From Gemmatimonadota bacterium (GTDB lineage: Bacteria > Gemmatimonadota > Gemmatimonadetes > Gemmatimonadales > GWC2-71-9): a DNA stretch of 64,000 nt. Below are positions 37,582 through 46,939 of the stretch, one piece after another. Position numbers and translations under genes: made by a program. Below the pieces are notes generated by a model. That model was not told the origin of the DNA and ran no database searches. It saw only the letters and a list, made by a program, of their open reading frames with translations. Location: NCBI GenBank assembly GCA_016713435.1, contig JADJPD010000001.1, positions 1 to 64,000 on the forward strand, in the 5' to 3' direction. Within the stretch, counting starts at the first letter, position 1, and the number at the start of each line of letters is the position of its first letter.

Positions 37582-38610
37582 ATGCCGACCACTGTGTTCT
37601 CGACCGACGTCCTGCTGGGGGTCGTGGAGGGCCTCAAGACGCCGAACCCGGCGCTCCTCGAGCGCTACTTCCCCACCATCCAGCAGAGCGAAGCGGAGCA
37701 GATCCACTTCGACACCATCAAGAGCCGCCGGCGCATCGCGCCCTTCGTCTCGCCCCTCGTGGCGGGCAAGGTCGTCGAGTCGCAGGGCTGGAAGGCCAAC
37801 ACCTTCAGCCCCGCCTACATCAAGGACAAGCGGCGCTTCGACCCCGACAAGCCGTTCAAGCGCATCGCCGGGGAACAGATCGGAGGCCGCCTTACGCCGC
37901 AGCAGCGGCTGGACGCCTACCTCGCGACCGAGCTGGACGACCAGGTCAACATGGTCACCCGGCGCCTCGAGGTGATGGCCTCCGAGGCGCTCCGCACCGC
38001 CAAGGTCACAGTGACCGGCGAGGGCTACGGGACGGTGGTCGTGGACTTCGGCCGCGATCCCGCGCTCACCCCCGCCGCGCTCGCCGGGACCGACAAGTGG
38101 ACCGATCCCGGCTCCACCCCGCTCGACGACCTGCAGGACTGGTCGGACCTGGTGCTCGAGAAGTCGGGCACCACGCCGGTGGACGTGGTCATGGGGGTGG
38201 CGGCGTGGAAGGCGTTTCGGACGCACGACACGGTCGCCAAGCGGCTCGACGTGCTCCGCATCCAGAACAACGGCATGGACGTGGGCGCGCAGCAGATCGA
38301 GGGGCTCACCCCGCGTGGGACCATCGACGGGTTCAACATCTGGACCTACGGCGGCTGGTACGAGGACCCGGACACCGGCGTGGTGACGCCGATCTGGCCG
38401 GCCGACATCGTCGGGATGGCCAGCGCGCTCGTCGAGGGCGTTCGCGCCTTCGGCGGCATCAAGGACCCGAAGGCGGGGCTCCAGGCCGTGCCCTACTTCC
38501 CGAAGATGTGGATCGAGGAGGACCCGGCGGTGACCTGGCTGATGCTGCAGGCGGCCCCGCTCGTGGTGCCGACCCGGCCCGACGCCACCCTCGCGGTGGA
38601 CGTGGTCTGA
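37582..38610 (+). CDS. Major capsid protein (lambda gpE-like)
   Basis: 342 residues. HK97-fold shell protein. Seen: LERYFPTIQQSEAEQIHFDT, FVSPLVAGKVVESQGWKANT, RFDPDKPFKRIAGEQIGGRL and near the C-terminus GGWYEDPDTGVVTPIWPADI and VPYFPKMWIEEDPAVTWLML, all typical of the gpE family. Length is standard for it. Expected to be among the most abundant products of the late operon. Confidence 0.92.
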   Translation: MPTTVFSTDVLLGVVEGLKTPNPALLERYFPTIQQSEAEQIHFDTIKSRRRIAPFVSPLVAGKVVESQGWKANTFSPAYIKDKRRFDPDKPFKRIAGEQIGGRLTPQQRLDAYLATELDDQVNMVTRRLEVMASEALRTAKVTVTGEGYGTVVVDFGRDPALTPAALAGTDKWTDPGSTPLDDLQDWSDLVLEKSGTTPVDVVMGVAAWKAFRTHDTVAKRLDVLRIQNNGMDVGAQQIEGLTPRGTIDGFNIWTYGGWYEDPDTGVVTPIWPADIVGMASALVEGVRAFGGIKDPKAGLQAVPYFPKMWIEEDPAVTWLMLQAAPLVVPTRPDATLAVDVV

Positions 38611-38613
38611 ACG

Positions 38614-38910
38614 GTGCTCGACCCCGCCGCGGATCTTGACCTCTTCCTCGCCGACTTCGGCGTGCCGGTGGTGATCGGCACGCTGGAGACGAGCGGCATC
38701 CTCGACGAGGAACCGGCCGAGGTCCTCGGCGGCCGGGCGGCGGTGGCGGGCCGGTACCGCTCCGTGCTCGTGCCGACGCCCGGGCTCCCGGCGCTCCACC
38801 GGGACGACCCGATCCGGGTGAACGGCATCGACTACACGATCCGCGACTGGGGGCCCGACGCGCGCACGCTCGACGGGCTCTGGACCCGGATCGGCCTCGC
38901 GGAGCCCTGA
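38614..38910 (+). CDS. Head-tail joining protein (gpFII-like)
   Basis: 98 residues from GTG 38614. A small beta protein with DFGVPVVIGTLETSGILDEE and RVNGIDYTIRDWGPD, the pattern of FII/head-tail attachment proteins after the major capsid gene. The assignment rests on position and the 'I-V-N-G-x-x-Y-x-I' end motif. Confidence 0.7.
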   Translation: MLDPAADLDLFLADFGVPVVIGTLETSGILDEEPAEVLGGRAAVAGRYRSVLVPTPGLPALHRDDPIRVNGIDYTIRDWGPDARTLDGLWTRIGLAEP

Positions 38911-38913
38911 GCC

Positions 38914-39363
38914 GTGGCCAGCATCCGCCAGCGGATCGTGGACGCCGTGGTGGCGCGGCTCGACGGCGCGGGGAAGCCCGCCGGGCTCGCCGTGCACCGA
39001 AGCCGCGGCATCGCCATCGACCAGGACGCGCTCCCGGCCATGGTGGTGTACCTGCTCGCCCAGCGCACCCAGCGCGTGGGCGGGCGCGGCGGTCCCCTCT
39101 CCGCGCACGCCTTGACGCTCCGCGTCGAATGCCGGGTGAAGGGGGCGATCGCCGACGAGGCGGACGTGCTCCTCGAGCCGCTCGTCGGCTGGGCGGTGCG
39201 GGCCCTGCTCGGCGAGGCCACCCTCGGCGGACTCGTGAACAGCCTCGAGGAAGCGCAGATCGAATGGGCGGCGGAGCCCGCCGACCACCTGTATGCCGCG
39301 GCGGCGGTGGACTTCACGGCGCAGTTCCCGACCGCCGTGGCCGACCCCGACACGCTCAGCTGA
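38914..39363 (+). CDS. Tail completion/minor tail protein (gpU-like position)
   Basis: 149 residues from GTG 38914. IRQRIVDAVVARLDGAGKPA and LPAMVVYLLAQRTQRVGG, then a beta region (LTLRVECRVKGAIADEADVL), resemble tail-terminator proteins that cap siphophage tails. Lies between the head-tail joining protein and the major tail protein as expected. Confidence 0.65.
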   Translation: MASIRQRIVDAVVARLDGAGKPAGLAVHRSRGIAIDQDALPAMVVYLLAQRTQRVGGRGGPLSAHALTLRVECRVKGAIADEADVLLEPLVGWAVRALLGEATLGGLVNSLEEAQIEWAAEPADHLYAAAAVDFTAQFPTAVADPDTLS

Positions 39364-39385
39364 CCCTCGCGCACGGAGCCTTCTC

Positions 39386-40174
39386 ATGCCGTACCCGACG
39401 CCCGACCCGCGGAACTTCCTGCTCGGCAAGGGCAAGTGCTACTTCGACCGCTTCGACACGGTCGGCGCCCGCACCGGGCTCCGTCACCTGGGCAACTGCA
39501 CCGCGGTCGCCGTGCAGACCGAGGACGAGCGGATCGAGAAGCGCTCGAGCATGGACAAGACCGCCGGTGTCCTCGCCGAGGACTCGAAGTCCCGGAAGGT
39601 GACCATCAAGATCACCGCCGACGAGCACGAGGCCCACAACATGGCCCTCTTCCTCATGGGCGACGTGGGGAGCTACACCCAGGTGGGCGGCGCCATCGTG
39701 GACGAGCCCATCAACGACCTGGTCCTCGACCGGGTCTACAAGCTCGCCAATCGGGTGATCTCGGCGGTGAGCATGACCAAGGGGGCGACGCCCCTCGTGG
39801 CCGGGACCGACTTCGTCGTCGAAGACGCCGAGGCCGGCCTCGTGCGCTTCCTGCCGGCCGCAGCCAACGTGACCACGGGCGACGACGTGCTTGTGGATTA
39901 CACGGCCGGGGCCATCACGGCACCCGCGGGCCGCACCACCGTGCGGGGCGGCACGCAGGGGAAGATCGAGGGAGCGTTCTTCTATCTCCCCGACAACACC
40001 CGGGGGCCCAACTTCGAGCTGGAGGCGTGGCGGGTGAGCGCCGCACCCGACGGCGAGCTGGGGCTCATCACCGAGGAGTACGGGAGCTTCAGCCTCGTGC
40101 TCACCGTGCTCAATGACGCGGCGACCCACCCGACCGAGCCCTACTACCGGCTCACCGAGCGGCCCGCCGCGTGA
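39386..40174 (+). CDS. Major tail protein
   Basis: 262 residues from ATG 39386. Tail-tube subunit. LLGKGKCYFDRFDTVGARTG, LGNCTAVAVQTEDERIEKRS and a closing region FELEAWRVSAAPDGELGLIT fit the tube-protein family of modular siphophages. Placed just before the frameshifting tail chaperone and tape measure, as is standard. Confidence 0.8.
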   Translation: MPYPTPDPRNFLLGKGKCYFDRFDTVGARTGLRHLGNCTAVAVQTEDERIEKRSSMDKTAGVLAEDSKSRKVTIKITADEHEAHNMALFLMGDVGSYTQVGGAIVDEPINDLVLDRVYKLANRVISAVSMTKGATPLVAGTDFVVEDAEAGLVRFLPAAANVTTGDDVLVDYTAGAITAPAGRTTVRGGTQGKIEGAFFYLPDNTRGPNFELEAWRVSAAPDGELGLITEEYGSFSLVLTVLNDAATHPTEPYYRLTERPAA

Positions 40175-40256
40175 TCCGCCGCCTCCGCGCCTGGGTCTCC
40201 GCGCTGGTGACGCGGCTCCGGCGCCGGGGTCGCTCGCTCCGTCGGCGCTGCCGCCG

Positions 40257-40700
40257 GTGGACGACGAGCTCCTGCTCGGCGGCCGGCGCTTCGTGCCGGT
40301 CGCCGTCACCACGTTCGAGCACGACGTCTGGATGATGGCCCAGGTGCAGGCCGCGGGCTTGCACGACCTCCGGCGACTCTTCGCGGAGGGCCGGGGGGTC
40401 GAGACGATCGCCGAGGACCTGCTCCAGCGCATCTGGGCCTCGGGCCGGACGCTCCACGTGCTCGCCGGCACGCTCACCGAGAAGGGCCAACCGTGGAGCC
40501 CGGCCCTCGCCGAGGAACTGGTGCAGTTCTTCGGGGCGCGGGCGGACCCGGAGGAGAAGGCCCTGCTGCAGGCGGCGCTCGTCCGGCTGCTGCTCGGTTT
40601 TTTCGTGAGCGGGGCCGAGTCCTCGGCGATTTTCCCGAGCTCTTCGGCCCCGACGACCGAGCAGCCGGCTCCTCCCCGCGCCCACGTCGCGGCGCCGTAG
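40257..40700 (+). CDS. Tail assembly chaperone, unshifted product (gpG-like)
   Basis: About 147 residues if GTG 40257 is used: VDDELLLGGRRFVPVAVTTF, helical body (HDVWMMAQVQAAGLHDLRRL, LAEELVQFFGARADPEEKAL), then LGFFVSGAESS and stop at 40700. The frame is open back to an ATG at 40113 inside the major tail gene, and no good ribosome site is visible for either start, so the true start is uncertain. Binds the tape measure during tail assembly. Confidence 0.7.
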   Translation: MDDELLLGGRRFVPVAVTTFEHDVWMMAQVQAAGLHDLRRLFAEGRGVETIAEDLLQRIWASGRTLHVLAGTLTEKGQPWSPALAEELVQFFGARADPEEKALLQAALVRLLLGFFVSGAESSAIFPSSSAPTTEQPAPPRAHVAAP

Positions 40701-40933
40701 ACCTTGGCGACTGGGACGAGGTGGTCCGCGACCTCGCCGGGTGGGACCCCGACCGGCTTCCCGTGGTGCTCCGCTGGCCGCTCCGCGAGGGGCTCCTCGC
40801 GTACCTCGCCCAGCTCCGCAGCGAGGCCGCGCGCGACTACCGCCTTCGGCTCACCGTGTGGGCGGTGCTCGCCCCGCACCAGGGGCGGAAGGGGCCCAAG
40901 CCGCCGCAGCCGCCGCCGATCCTCCGGGGGTAG
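40257..40933 (+). CDS. Tail assembly chaperone, -1 frameshifted fusion (gpGT-like)
   Basis: Product made when ribosomes slip by -1 at T_TTT_TTC (40598-40604): the chaile continues RERGRVLGDFPELFGPDD, then DLGDWDEVVRDLAGWDPDRL and a tail ending KPPQPPPILRG, stop at 40933. The second half has no own start signal, matches the T part of GT proteins, and is followed 3 bp later by the tape measure, exactly as in lambda and most siphophages. Confidence 0.8.
40598..40604 (+). promoter_or_regulatory. Slippery heptamer for programmed -1 ribosomal frameshift
   Basis: T_TTT_TTC in register with the chaperone frame (codons GGT TTT TTC). It fits the X_XXY_YYZ rule, and lies about 100 bp before the zero-frame stop and inside the overlap of the two frames. 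Confidence 0.82.
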
Positions 40934-40936
40934 GCC

Positions 40937-43555
40937 GTGACCGCGCCACGCGTCGGCGTCCGCTTCGAGGCGGAGGGGACCGATCCGGTCGTCGCGGCGA
41001 TCCGCGAGGTCGAGTCCCGCCTCAAGGGTCTGCAGCAGACCCAGCGACAGGGCACCACCGCGGCCGAGGCGCAGGCCCGCGGTCTCGGGGCACTCGTCGC
41101 CGGCGTCAAGAACGTGGCCGGCGCCATCGGTGCGGTCCGCGTCGCGGCCTTCGTACGCGACAGCCTGCAGGCGGCCGATGCCATCGGCAAGCTGGCGCAG
41201 GCGACCGGGGTGGCCGCCGAACCACTGTCGGCGCTCGCCCTCGCCGCGCGGAAGGCCGACGTCGAGCAGACCGAGTTGGAGACCGGGCTCCGGGGCCTCG
41301 CCAAGTCACTGACCGAGCTGCAGAGTGGCAACGCGGACACGGTCGCGAGCTTCCAGGCACTCGGGCTGTCGGCGAAGGACCTCGCGGGGCTCTCGCTCGA
41401 CCAGGCCCTGGTCCGTGTCGCCGACGCGCAGGCCAAGTACACCGACGGCGCGGAGAAGGCCGTCGTCGCTGGGAAGATCTTCGGCGACCGTGTCGGCCTC
41501 CGCCTGCTCCCGCTCCTCAACGATCTCGCCGACGGCGGCTTCGCCCGCGCGACCGAGGAGGCGCGCCGGTTGGGCGTCCTCTTCTCGAGCGAGGCCACCC
41601 AACAGGCCCAGGCGTTCAACGACAGCCTGACCGACCTCGGCACCGCGGCGCAGGGCCTGGCGGCCCAGTTCGGGGCCGGGCTGGCACCGTCCGTCACCGC
41701 CGCGGTGGGGGTGCTCACGGCCGGCGCCGCGCAGGCCCGCGGCCCGCTGGAAACGCTGGGCCGGATCGCGGGCGCGGTGATCCGGACGGTGGTCACCGCG
41801 TTCGATGTCCTCGGCAACATCGTCGCGACCAGCGCCAACCTCATCGTGGTGGGCGTCCGCACGGCCGCCGCGGCGAAGGACCGACTCCTTCGCGGGGACT
41901 TCCGCGGCATCGGGACCGAGGTGGCCTCCGGCTTCGCCCAGGTGAAGGCCGTCATCGCCTCGTTCAACGAGGACCGCGAGCGGGCGGGCGACTTCCTGCT
42001 GGGGCGCGACGGGGACGCGGCCGGACAGGAGGATGCGCTCCGCCGACTCCGGGAGGCGAACCAGCAGAAGCGCGAGATCCAGCGCCAGGCGACTCGGCAG
42101 CAGCAGCAGGACGCCGACCGCGCGGCCCAGGCCCGCGCCCGCGCCGAGCAGCAGGCGGCCGACGACGCGCTGCGGATCACGGAGCGCCGCTTCCAGCTCG
42201 AAGAGGCGCACGCCCAGCGCGCCTACGCCCAAGGGCTCACGAGCCTCGGGCAGTTCTACGCCGAGCGCCGTCGCCTCATCGAGGCGCAGGCCTCCGCCGA
42301 ACTCCAGGCACTCCAGGCGAAGCGGGACGCGCTGCTCGCCCAGCCCGCCCGCACCGAGGCCGACCGGACCCAGCGCGCCGCGGCGCTGGCGCAACTGGAC
42401 GCCCAGATCCAGGAGCGCCAGCTCGCACTGCAAGGCCGCCGGAACGACCTCCTCGCCGACGAGCTGGCCGAGCGGGAGCGGCTCCGGCAGGCGGCCCTTC
42501 AGTTCGAGGCCCAGATCCGCGAGGCCCAGGGGCAGACCTTCCAGCTCCGGCGGGAAGAGCTGGCTCGGCAGGTAGCCGAGTTCGACCGGGTGCTGGCCCA
42601 GCAGGGCGACCCCAACCGGGCCGCGAAGGTGGCCCAGTTCCGCGTCGCCGGCGAGACCCGCATTCGGCTCGACGAGCTGGCGCGCGAGGCGGCGCAGGTG
42701 TTCGACGCGCTCGACCGGGAGGAGGCCCGCATCGCGGCCCTCGTCCAGTCGGGCACCATCACCGAGGAGGAGGGCCGGCGCCGGGTGCTGGCGCTCGAGC
42801 GCGAGCGGCTCCCGGGGTTGCTCGCCACCCGGCAGGCATTGGTCGCCCTGCAGCAGACGACCCAGGATCCCGCCGTCCTCGACGCCATCCAGCAACAGAT
42901 CGACAAGATCGACGAGCTCGCGCGCGTCACGAACCAGACGCAGGGCGTGCTCACGCAGCTGGGGATCGCGTCGCGCGACGCCCTGGAAAGCGGGCTCGAG
43001 TCGAGCCTCACCGGCGTCCTCAACCAGACCAGGACCCTGGGCGACGTCTGGCGCGACACCGCCCGCTCGGTGCTCGACGCCGTGAACCAGATCATCGCCC
43101 GCTTGATCGCGCTCCAGATCCAGCAGGCGATCGTGAACGCCGCGGGCTCCCTGCTCGGCTTCAAGGACGGCGGGGCGGTGCCGGCGCCGATTCGCCGGGC
43201 CGGTGGCGGCTACATCACCGGGCCCGGCACCGCCACGTCGGACTCGATCCTCGCCCGGCTCTCGGCCGGCGAATTCGTCATGCGCGCCGCCGCCGTGCGG
43301 GCCTACGGGGTGGACTTCTTCGAGGCCTTGAACGGGCTTCGGGCGCCCAACCCGCCGCGCATCGGGGCGACGGTGCCGCGCTTCGCCGAGGGCGGCTTGG
43401 TGGGTACGTCGGCCGCAGGCGGCGAGACGGCGCTCGTGGTCGGGCTCGAGGACGGCCTCGTCGCCCGGAAGCTCGAGACCACCGAAGGGACGCGCTCGAT
43501 CATCCGGGTCATCGAGCGGAACGCGAACACCATCCGGCGCGCCCTGCGCCTCTAG
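40937..43555 (+). CDS. Tape measure protein
   Basis: 872 residues. Sets tail length; by the usual 1.5 A per residue the tail would be about 130 nm. N-terminal VGVRFEAEGTDPVVAAIREV and a hydrophobic stretch around 225-310, then long coiled-coil (roughly 355-640: QQKREIQRQATRQQQQDADR, LQAKRDALLAQPARTEADRT). C-terminal TLGDVWRDTARSVLDAVNQI and GGGYITGPGTATSDSILARL with SAGEFVMRAAAVRAYG are the common end of tape measures. Confidence 0.9.
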   Translation: MTAPRVGVRFEAEGTDPVVAAIREVESRLKGLQQTQRQGTTAAEAQARGLGALVAGVKNVAGAIGAVRVAAFVRDSLQAADAIGKLAQATGVAAEPLSALALAARKADVEQTELETGLRGLAKSLTELQSGNADTVASFQALGLSAKDLAGLSLDQALVRVADAQAKYTDGAEKAVVAGKIFGDRVGLRLLPLLNDLADGGFARATEEARRLGVLFSSEATQQAQAFNDSLTDLGTAAQGLAAQFGAGLAPSVTAAVGVLTAGAAQARGPLETLGRIAGAVIRTVVTAFDVLGNIVATSANLIVVGVRTAAAAKDRLLRGDFRGIGTEVASGFAQVKAVIASFNEDRERAGDFLLGRDGDAAGQEDALRRLREANQQKREIQRQATRQQQQDADRAAQARARAEQQAADDALRITERRFQLEEAHAQRAYAQGLTSLGQFYAERRRLIEAQASAELQALQAKRDALLAQPARTEADRTQRAAALAQLDAQIQERQLALQGRRNDLLADELAERERLRQAALQFEAQIREAQGQTFQLRREELARQVAEFDRVLAQQGDPNRAAKVAQFRVAGETRIRLDELAREAAQVFDALDREEARIAALVQSGTITEEEGRRRVLALERERLPGLLATRQALVALQQTTQDPAVLDAIQQQIDKIDELARVTNQTQGVLTQLGIASRDALESGLESSLTGVLNQTRTLGDVWRDTARSVLDAVNQIIARLIALQIQQAIVNAAGSLLGFKDGGAVPAPIRRAGGGYITGPGTATSDSILARLSAGEFVMRAAAVRAYGVDFFEALNGLRAPNPPRIGATVPRFAEGGLVGTSAAGGETALVVGLEDGLVARKLETTEGTRSIIRVIERNANTIRRALRL

Positions 43556-43567
43556 GAGCGAGCGACG

Positions 43568-44860
43568 ATGGGGTTCGCCAAGGGCGAAGCGAGCGGCTAC
43601 CTGCACCTGCTGGACCGGCTCCGGCAGTTCGCCAGGGGCTGGGCCCATCCCAACAAGCCCACCTTCGCCGGCGTGGGCACGGGCCAGCTCACGCAGGTCT
43701 CCGCGACCGCGGCCACGGTGGCGGAGACCTGGACCCTCACCTGCACCGCCGCGGCGGTGAACGGCGGGACGTTCTCCGTGGTGGGCTCGGTGAGCGGCGC
43801 CCAGGCCAACGCCACGGTGGGCGTGGCGTACGCCAACGCCTTCCTCTCCTTCCTTCTTACTGACGGAGCCACCGACTTCCAGGTGGGCGACGCCTTCACC
43901 GCCGTGGTGCAGGCGCCGCTCGCGGCGGCCGACCGCTGGGTGGAGGACCGCTGGGTCGCCGGCCCTCCGGCCGAGCTCATCATGCACGGCCCGGGCGCCG
44001 GCGCGGACGCCATCTACGTCGGCGTCACCACCTACTTCGACGCCGGCGCCGACTACTACAACTGGAAGCTGCAGGGCTTCACCGGGTACCAGCCGGCCAT
44101 GGCCTTCGGGGCCCAGCCCGGCGCCATCCTCGACCGCACGCCGCACGTCCCGCTCTGGCAGAACGCCATCCCGTACTGGTTCATGGTGAGCGCCCGGCGG
44201 CTGCTGGTCGTGGCCAAGGTGAGCACGGTGTACGAGGCCTGCTACCTCGGCTTCCTCCAGCCCTACGCCACGCCGAATCAGTACCCATACCCGCTCCTCA
44301 TCGGCGGCTCGCTCGCCTTCCTCGGGGCGGAGCCCGCGGCCACCTCCACCGCCTGGCGGTGGAGCGCCACGCCCGTCGAGCACCGGCTGCCCTTCGAGCC
44401 GGGCACCCAGTCGAACATCACGAGTCTTGAGGATCAGATGTGCGCCGTGCGGCTCCGGAATCCGGCCGGCGCGTGGCGCGGATTCGCGAGCCTCGTCTCC
44501 AGCGCCTACATCGCCGGCACCCTGACGGGCGGCAACCCGGCCAACTCGCCCCCGACCGCGGCAAACACCACGCTCCGCGGCAACCTCATCTGGCCCGGGT
44601 GCTCCAAGACCACCGGCTTCAACGTGCGGCAGGCGATGGACGGCTCGCCGATCCTCCAGCCCATCGTGCTCTGCTCCTCGGACGAGGCCCCGAACCCCGA
44701 CGGCGTGTCGCTGATCGGGGAGCTGGAGGGCTGCTACGCCCTCTCCGGCGCCGGCGTCGCCACCGAGGACCTCGTCCAGATCGGCGGCGTGGATCACCTC
44801 GTGGTGCCGAACGTGTTCCGCACCACCCGGTACGACTTCTTCGCCGTGCGGCTCGGCTGA
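43568..44860 (+). CDS. Phage tail-associated protein of unknown function
   Basis: 430 residues, beta-rich, following the tape measure. Seen: GWAHPNKPTFAGVGTGQLTQ, a Thr/Ala/Val repeat-like region (~40-110), HGPGAGADAIYVGVTTYFDA, YYNWKLQGFTGYQPAMAFGA and ACYLGFLQPYATPNQYPYPL. Shares the 'short sensor strand plus YLGF' pattern with the next gene, so the two may be distant paralogues forming part of the distal tail. Confidence 0.6.
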   Translation: MGFAKGEASGYLHLLDRLRQFARGWAHPNKPTFAGVGTGQLTQVSATAATVAETWTLTCTAAAVNGGTFSVVGSVSGAQANATVGVAYANAFLSFLLTDGATDFQVGDAFTAVVQAPLAAADRWVEDRWVAGPPAELIMHGPGAGADAIYVGVTTYFDAGADYYNWKLQGFTGYQPAMAFGAQPGAILDRTPHVPLWQNAIPYWFMVSARRLLVVAKVSTVYEACYLGFLQPYATPNQYPYPLLIGGSLAFLGAEPAATSTAWRWSATPVEHRLPFEPGTQSNITSLEDQMCAVRLRNPAGAWRGFASLVSSAYIAGTLTGGNPANSPPTAANTTLRGNLIWPGCSKTTGFNVRQAMDGSPILQPIVLCSSDEAPNPDGVSLIGELEGCYALSGAGVATEDLVQIGGVDHLVVPNVFRTTRYDFFAVRLG

Positions 44861-44872
44861 GGATCGGCCCCC

Positions 44873-45853
44873 ATGCCCTACGCCACCGGCACCGCGGCCG
44901 ATGTCAACGACCTCGCGACCAAGTTCAAGGACTTCCTGCTCGCCAACGGCTGGACGGTGAACCGCTTCGACACCCAGGGGAGCGGGAAGCGGCTCGAGGT
45001 CACCCGCGCCGGCGTCTACGTCTCGACCCGCTGGCTCCAGAACGAGAATGGGACCTCCAGCCCAGGCCCGGGCGGCTCCAACGTCTACGGCGTCCTCGCC
45101 GTGCCGGCCACCGGCTACTCGGGGGCGGCCGACTGGAACACGCAGGCCGGCATTCCCCTCGCCCAGAACGCCATCACCAAGCTCGGCGTCGGCATGCCGC
45201 TCGAGGCGGGCGCGATCAGCGCGTACCACTTCTTCACCGACGCCACCACCGACCGGGTGTGGTGCGTGGTCCGGAAGACCGGAAACGTCTACGGCTACCT
45301 CGGCTTCGGGGTCACGTTCACCAAGTACGGCGTCTGGACCGGCGGCGCCTGGGCTTGTGGGACCCGCTCGGCCGGCGGGATGACCCAGACGTTCGGCTAC
45401 GGCCAGATGGGGCTCTCGATCGAGACCTTCCCGCCGGGCTACGGCGGCGTCGGCAACTCCTGGGCGGGCTCCCCGCTGCTGGTCCGGATCGACGTCGACA
45501 CCGTGGTGGGGAAATACCTCGGCGTCTCCCAGTCCACGAGCACGAGCGAGCGCACCGACCGGCGCCTCGACTCGGGCATCGCCGGCGCGAACTACGGCGC
45601 GGCCCTCGACAACGGCTGGTCGGCGATCGCGCTGCAGGCGCGCGGCCGGAGCACCTTGAATACCGGCCTCGGTCCGGTGCCGATCGAGATCTCCGCCGAG
45701 CGCACCGACGGGCTCTACTCCCCGATCGGGCGGCTGCCGGACGTGTATGCCATCAACATCACCGACGGCGGCTTCCCCTATGGCTCGGAGGTCACCGTGG
45801 GCACCGACACCTACGTGGTGTTTCCCACGTTCGCCCTCCGGAAGGCGGCCTGA
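44873..45853 (+). CDS. Phage tail-associated protein, possible paralogue of the preceding one
   Basis: 326 residues. DLATKFKDFLLANGWTVNRF at the start is a helix-strand domain found in tail proteins; TTDRVWCVVRKTGNVYGYLG parallels the preceding gene's ARRLLVVAKVSTVYEACYLG. Gly/Ser-rich middle. Predicted structural component of the tail tip; no catalytic motif. Confidence 0.6.
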   Translation: MPYATGTAADVNDLATKFKDFLLANGWTVNRFDTQGSGKRLEVTRAGVYVSTRWLQNENGTSSPGPGGSNVYGVLAVPATGYSGAADWNTQAGIPLAQNAITKLGVGMPLEAGAISAYHFFTDATTDRVWCVVRKTGNVYGYLGFGVTFTKYGVWTGGAWACGTRSAGGMTQTFGYGQMGLSIETFPPGYGGVGNSWAGSPLLVRIDVDTVVGKYLGVSQSTSTSERTDRRLDSGIAGANYGAALDNGWSAIALQARGRSTLNTGLGPVPIEISAERTDGLYSPIGRLPDVYAINITDGGFPYGSEVTVGTDTYVVFPTFALRKAA

Positions 45854-45855
45854 CG

Positions 45856-46929
45856 ATGGCCGTGCTCGCCGGCCTCTACGGCTTGACGCTGGCGCTGGGC
45901 CAGAACCCGGCGCGCACGCCGAACCTCGACGGGTTCGCGTCGCCGGCGGTGTTCGGCGGGCAGATGCCGGTGTCCGGGGCCGCCGCCGCCGTGAAGACCA
46001 CCGCCTCGGTGTCCGTCGCCGTCGCGGGCACGGCCCAGCGCGCCGGCCTCCGCACCGACCCGGCCGCCGAGTGGTGGTTCGAGCGCATCCATGTGTACCC
46101 GCGCGGCTATGACGCCGGCTTCGTCCTCTCGCTCCAGCAGGTCGCGGTGGAAGTGTTCAACGGGTTCCGGCTCGCGACCCAGACGCTGAACGCGATCGCC
46201 CAGACCGGACCCGCCGGGGTCACCGTGGCCGACCCGTACGGCACCCCGGTCGCCTTCGCGCCGCTCCGTTCCCGGCTCTACACCGTCTCGGTCCTCCCCG
46301 CCGGCGCGGCGGTGGTGGACAACACGATCCGGTGGGACTTCCTCGGCCTCGCCGAGCCGGTCTTCGCCCTCACCGGGTCCCGCCTGGTGCCGTTCACCTT
46401 CACGCCCGACTGGTCCGCGCCGGTCGAGGACGCGAAGGCGTGGCTCACCGACATCATCCGGGCGAGCACCGACCTGGAGCAGCGGATCGCGCTCCGGGCC
46501 AAGCCGCGGCGCCTCCTCCGGTACAGCGTGCTCTGCCTCGACCCCCGCGAGGCGGCGTTTCTCGACCAGCTGGTGTGGGGTTGGAACGCCTACGCCTTCG
46601 GCGTGCCGCTCTGGCCGCACGCCACTCCGGTGACCGCCGCGGTGGCCCTCGGCGCCGTCCTGGTGCCCTGCGACACCGCCACGCGCGAGTTCGCGGCCGG
46701 CCAGCAAGCCCTCCTCATCCGCGATCCGTACACCTGGGAAGCGTTCACGATCGGGAGTGTCGCCCCGCTCCAGCTCGGCGTGTCGGGGACCATCAAGGCC
46801 GCCTGGCCCGCCGGCCTGACACTCGTCGTCCCCCTGCGACTCGGCCGGCTCGACCCGGTGGTCCGGATCGACCGGCCCCGGCCCGACGCCTTTCGCGCCG
46901 CGCTGGCGTTCGAATGCGATCCCGCATGA
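45856..46929 (+). CDS. Phage distal tail protein of unknown function
   Basis: 357 residues from ATG 45856. Beta-rich: DPAAEWWFERIHVYPRGYDA, VVDNTIRWDFLGLAEPVFAL, RYSVLCLDPREAAFLDQLVW, GWNAYAFGVPLWPHATPVTA. The phrase WNA..FGVPLWPH resembles distal-tail proteins that dock a beta-sandwich on the tube. Precedes DUF2163-type genes. Confidence 0.6.
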   Translation: MAVLAGLYGLTLALGQNPARTPNLDGFASPAVFGGQMPVSGAAAAVKTTASVSVAVAGTAQRAGLRTDPAAEWWFERIHVYPRGYDAGFVLSLQQVAVEVFNGFRLATQTLNAIAQTGPAGVTVADPYGTPVAFAPLRSRLYTVSVLPAGAAVVDNTIRWDFLGLAEPVFALTGSRLVPFTFTPDWSAPVEDAKAWLTDIIRASTDLEQRIALRAKPRRLLRYSVLCLDPREAAFLDQLVWGWNAYAFGVPLWPHATPVTAAVALGAVLVPCDTATREFAAGQQALLIRDPYTWEAFTIGSVAPLQLGVSGTIKAAWPAGLTLVVPLRLGRLDPVVRIDRPRPDAFRAALAFECDPA

Positions 46930-46939
46930 GCGCTGCCCC

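Noticed and set aside
36727..39435. Long minus-strand open frame (902 codons) across head genes
   Set aside because: Antisense shadow of GC-rich coding; the plus-strand head proteins are clear and the antisense translation is Arg/His/Gly-biased.
40741..43863. Plus-strand open frame of 1040 codons in another frame over the tape measure
   Set aside because: Arg/Gly/Pro-rich low-complexity translation; the tape measure frame has the real domains.
41306..45229. Minus-strand open frame of 1307 codons
   Set aside because: Shadow of the tape measure and tail genes; no recognisable domain.
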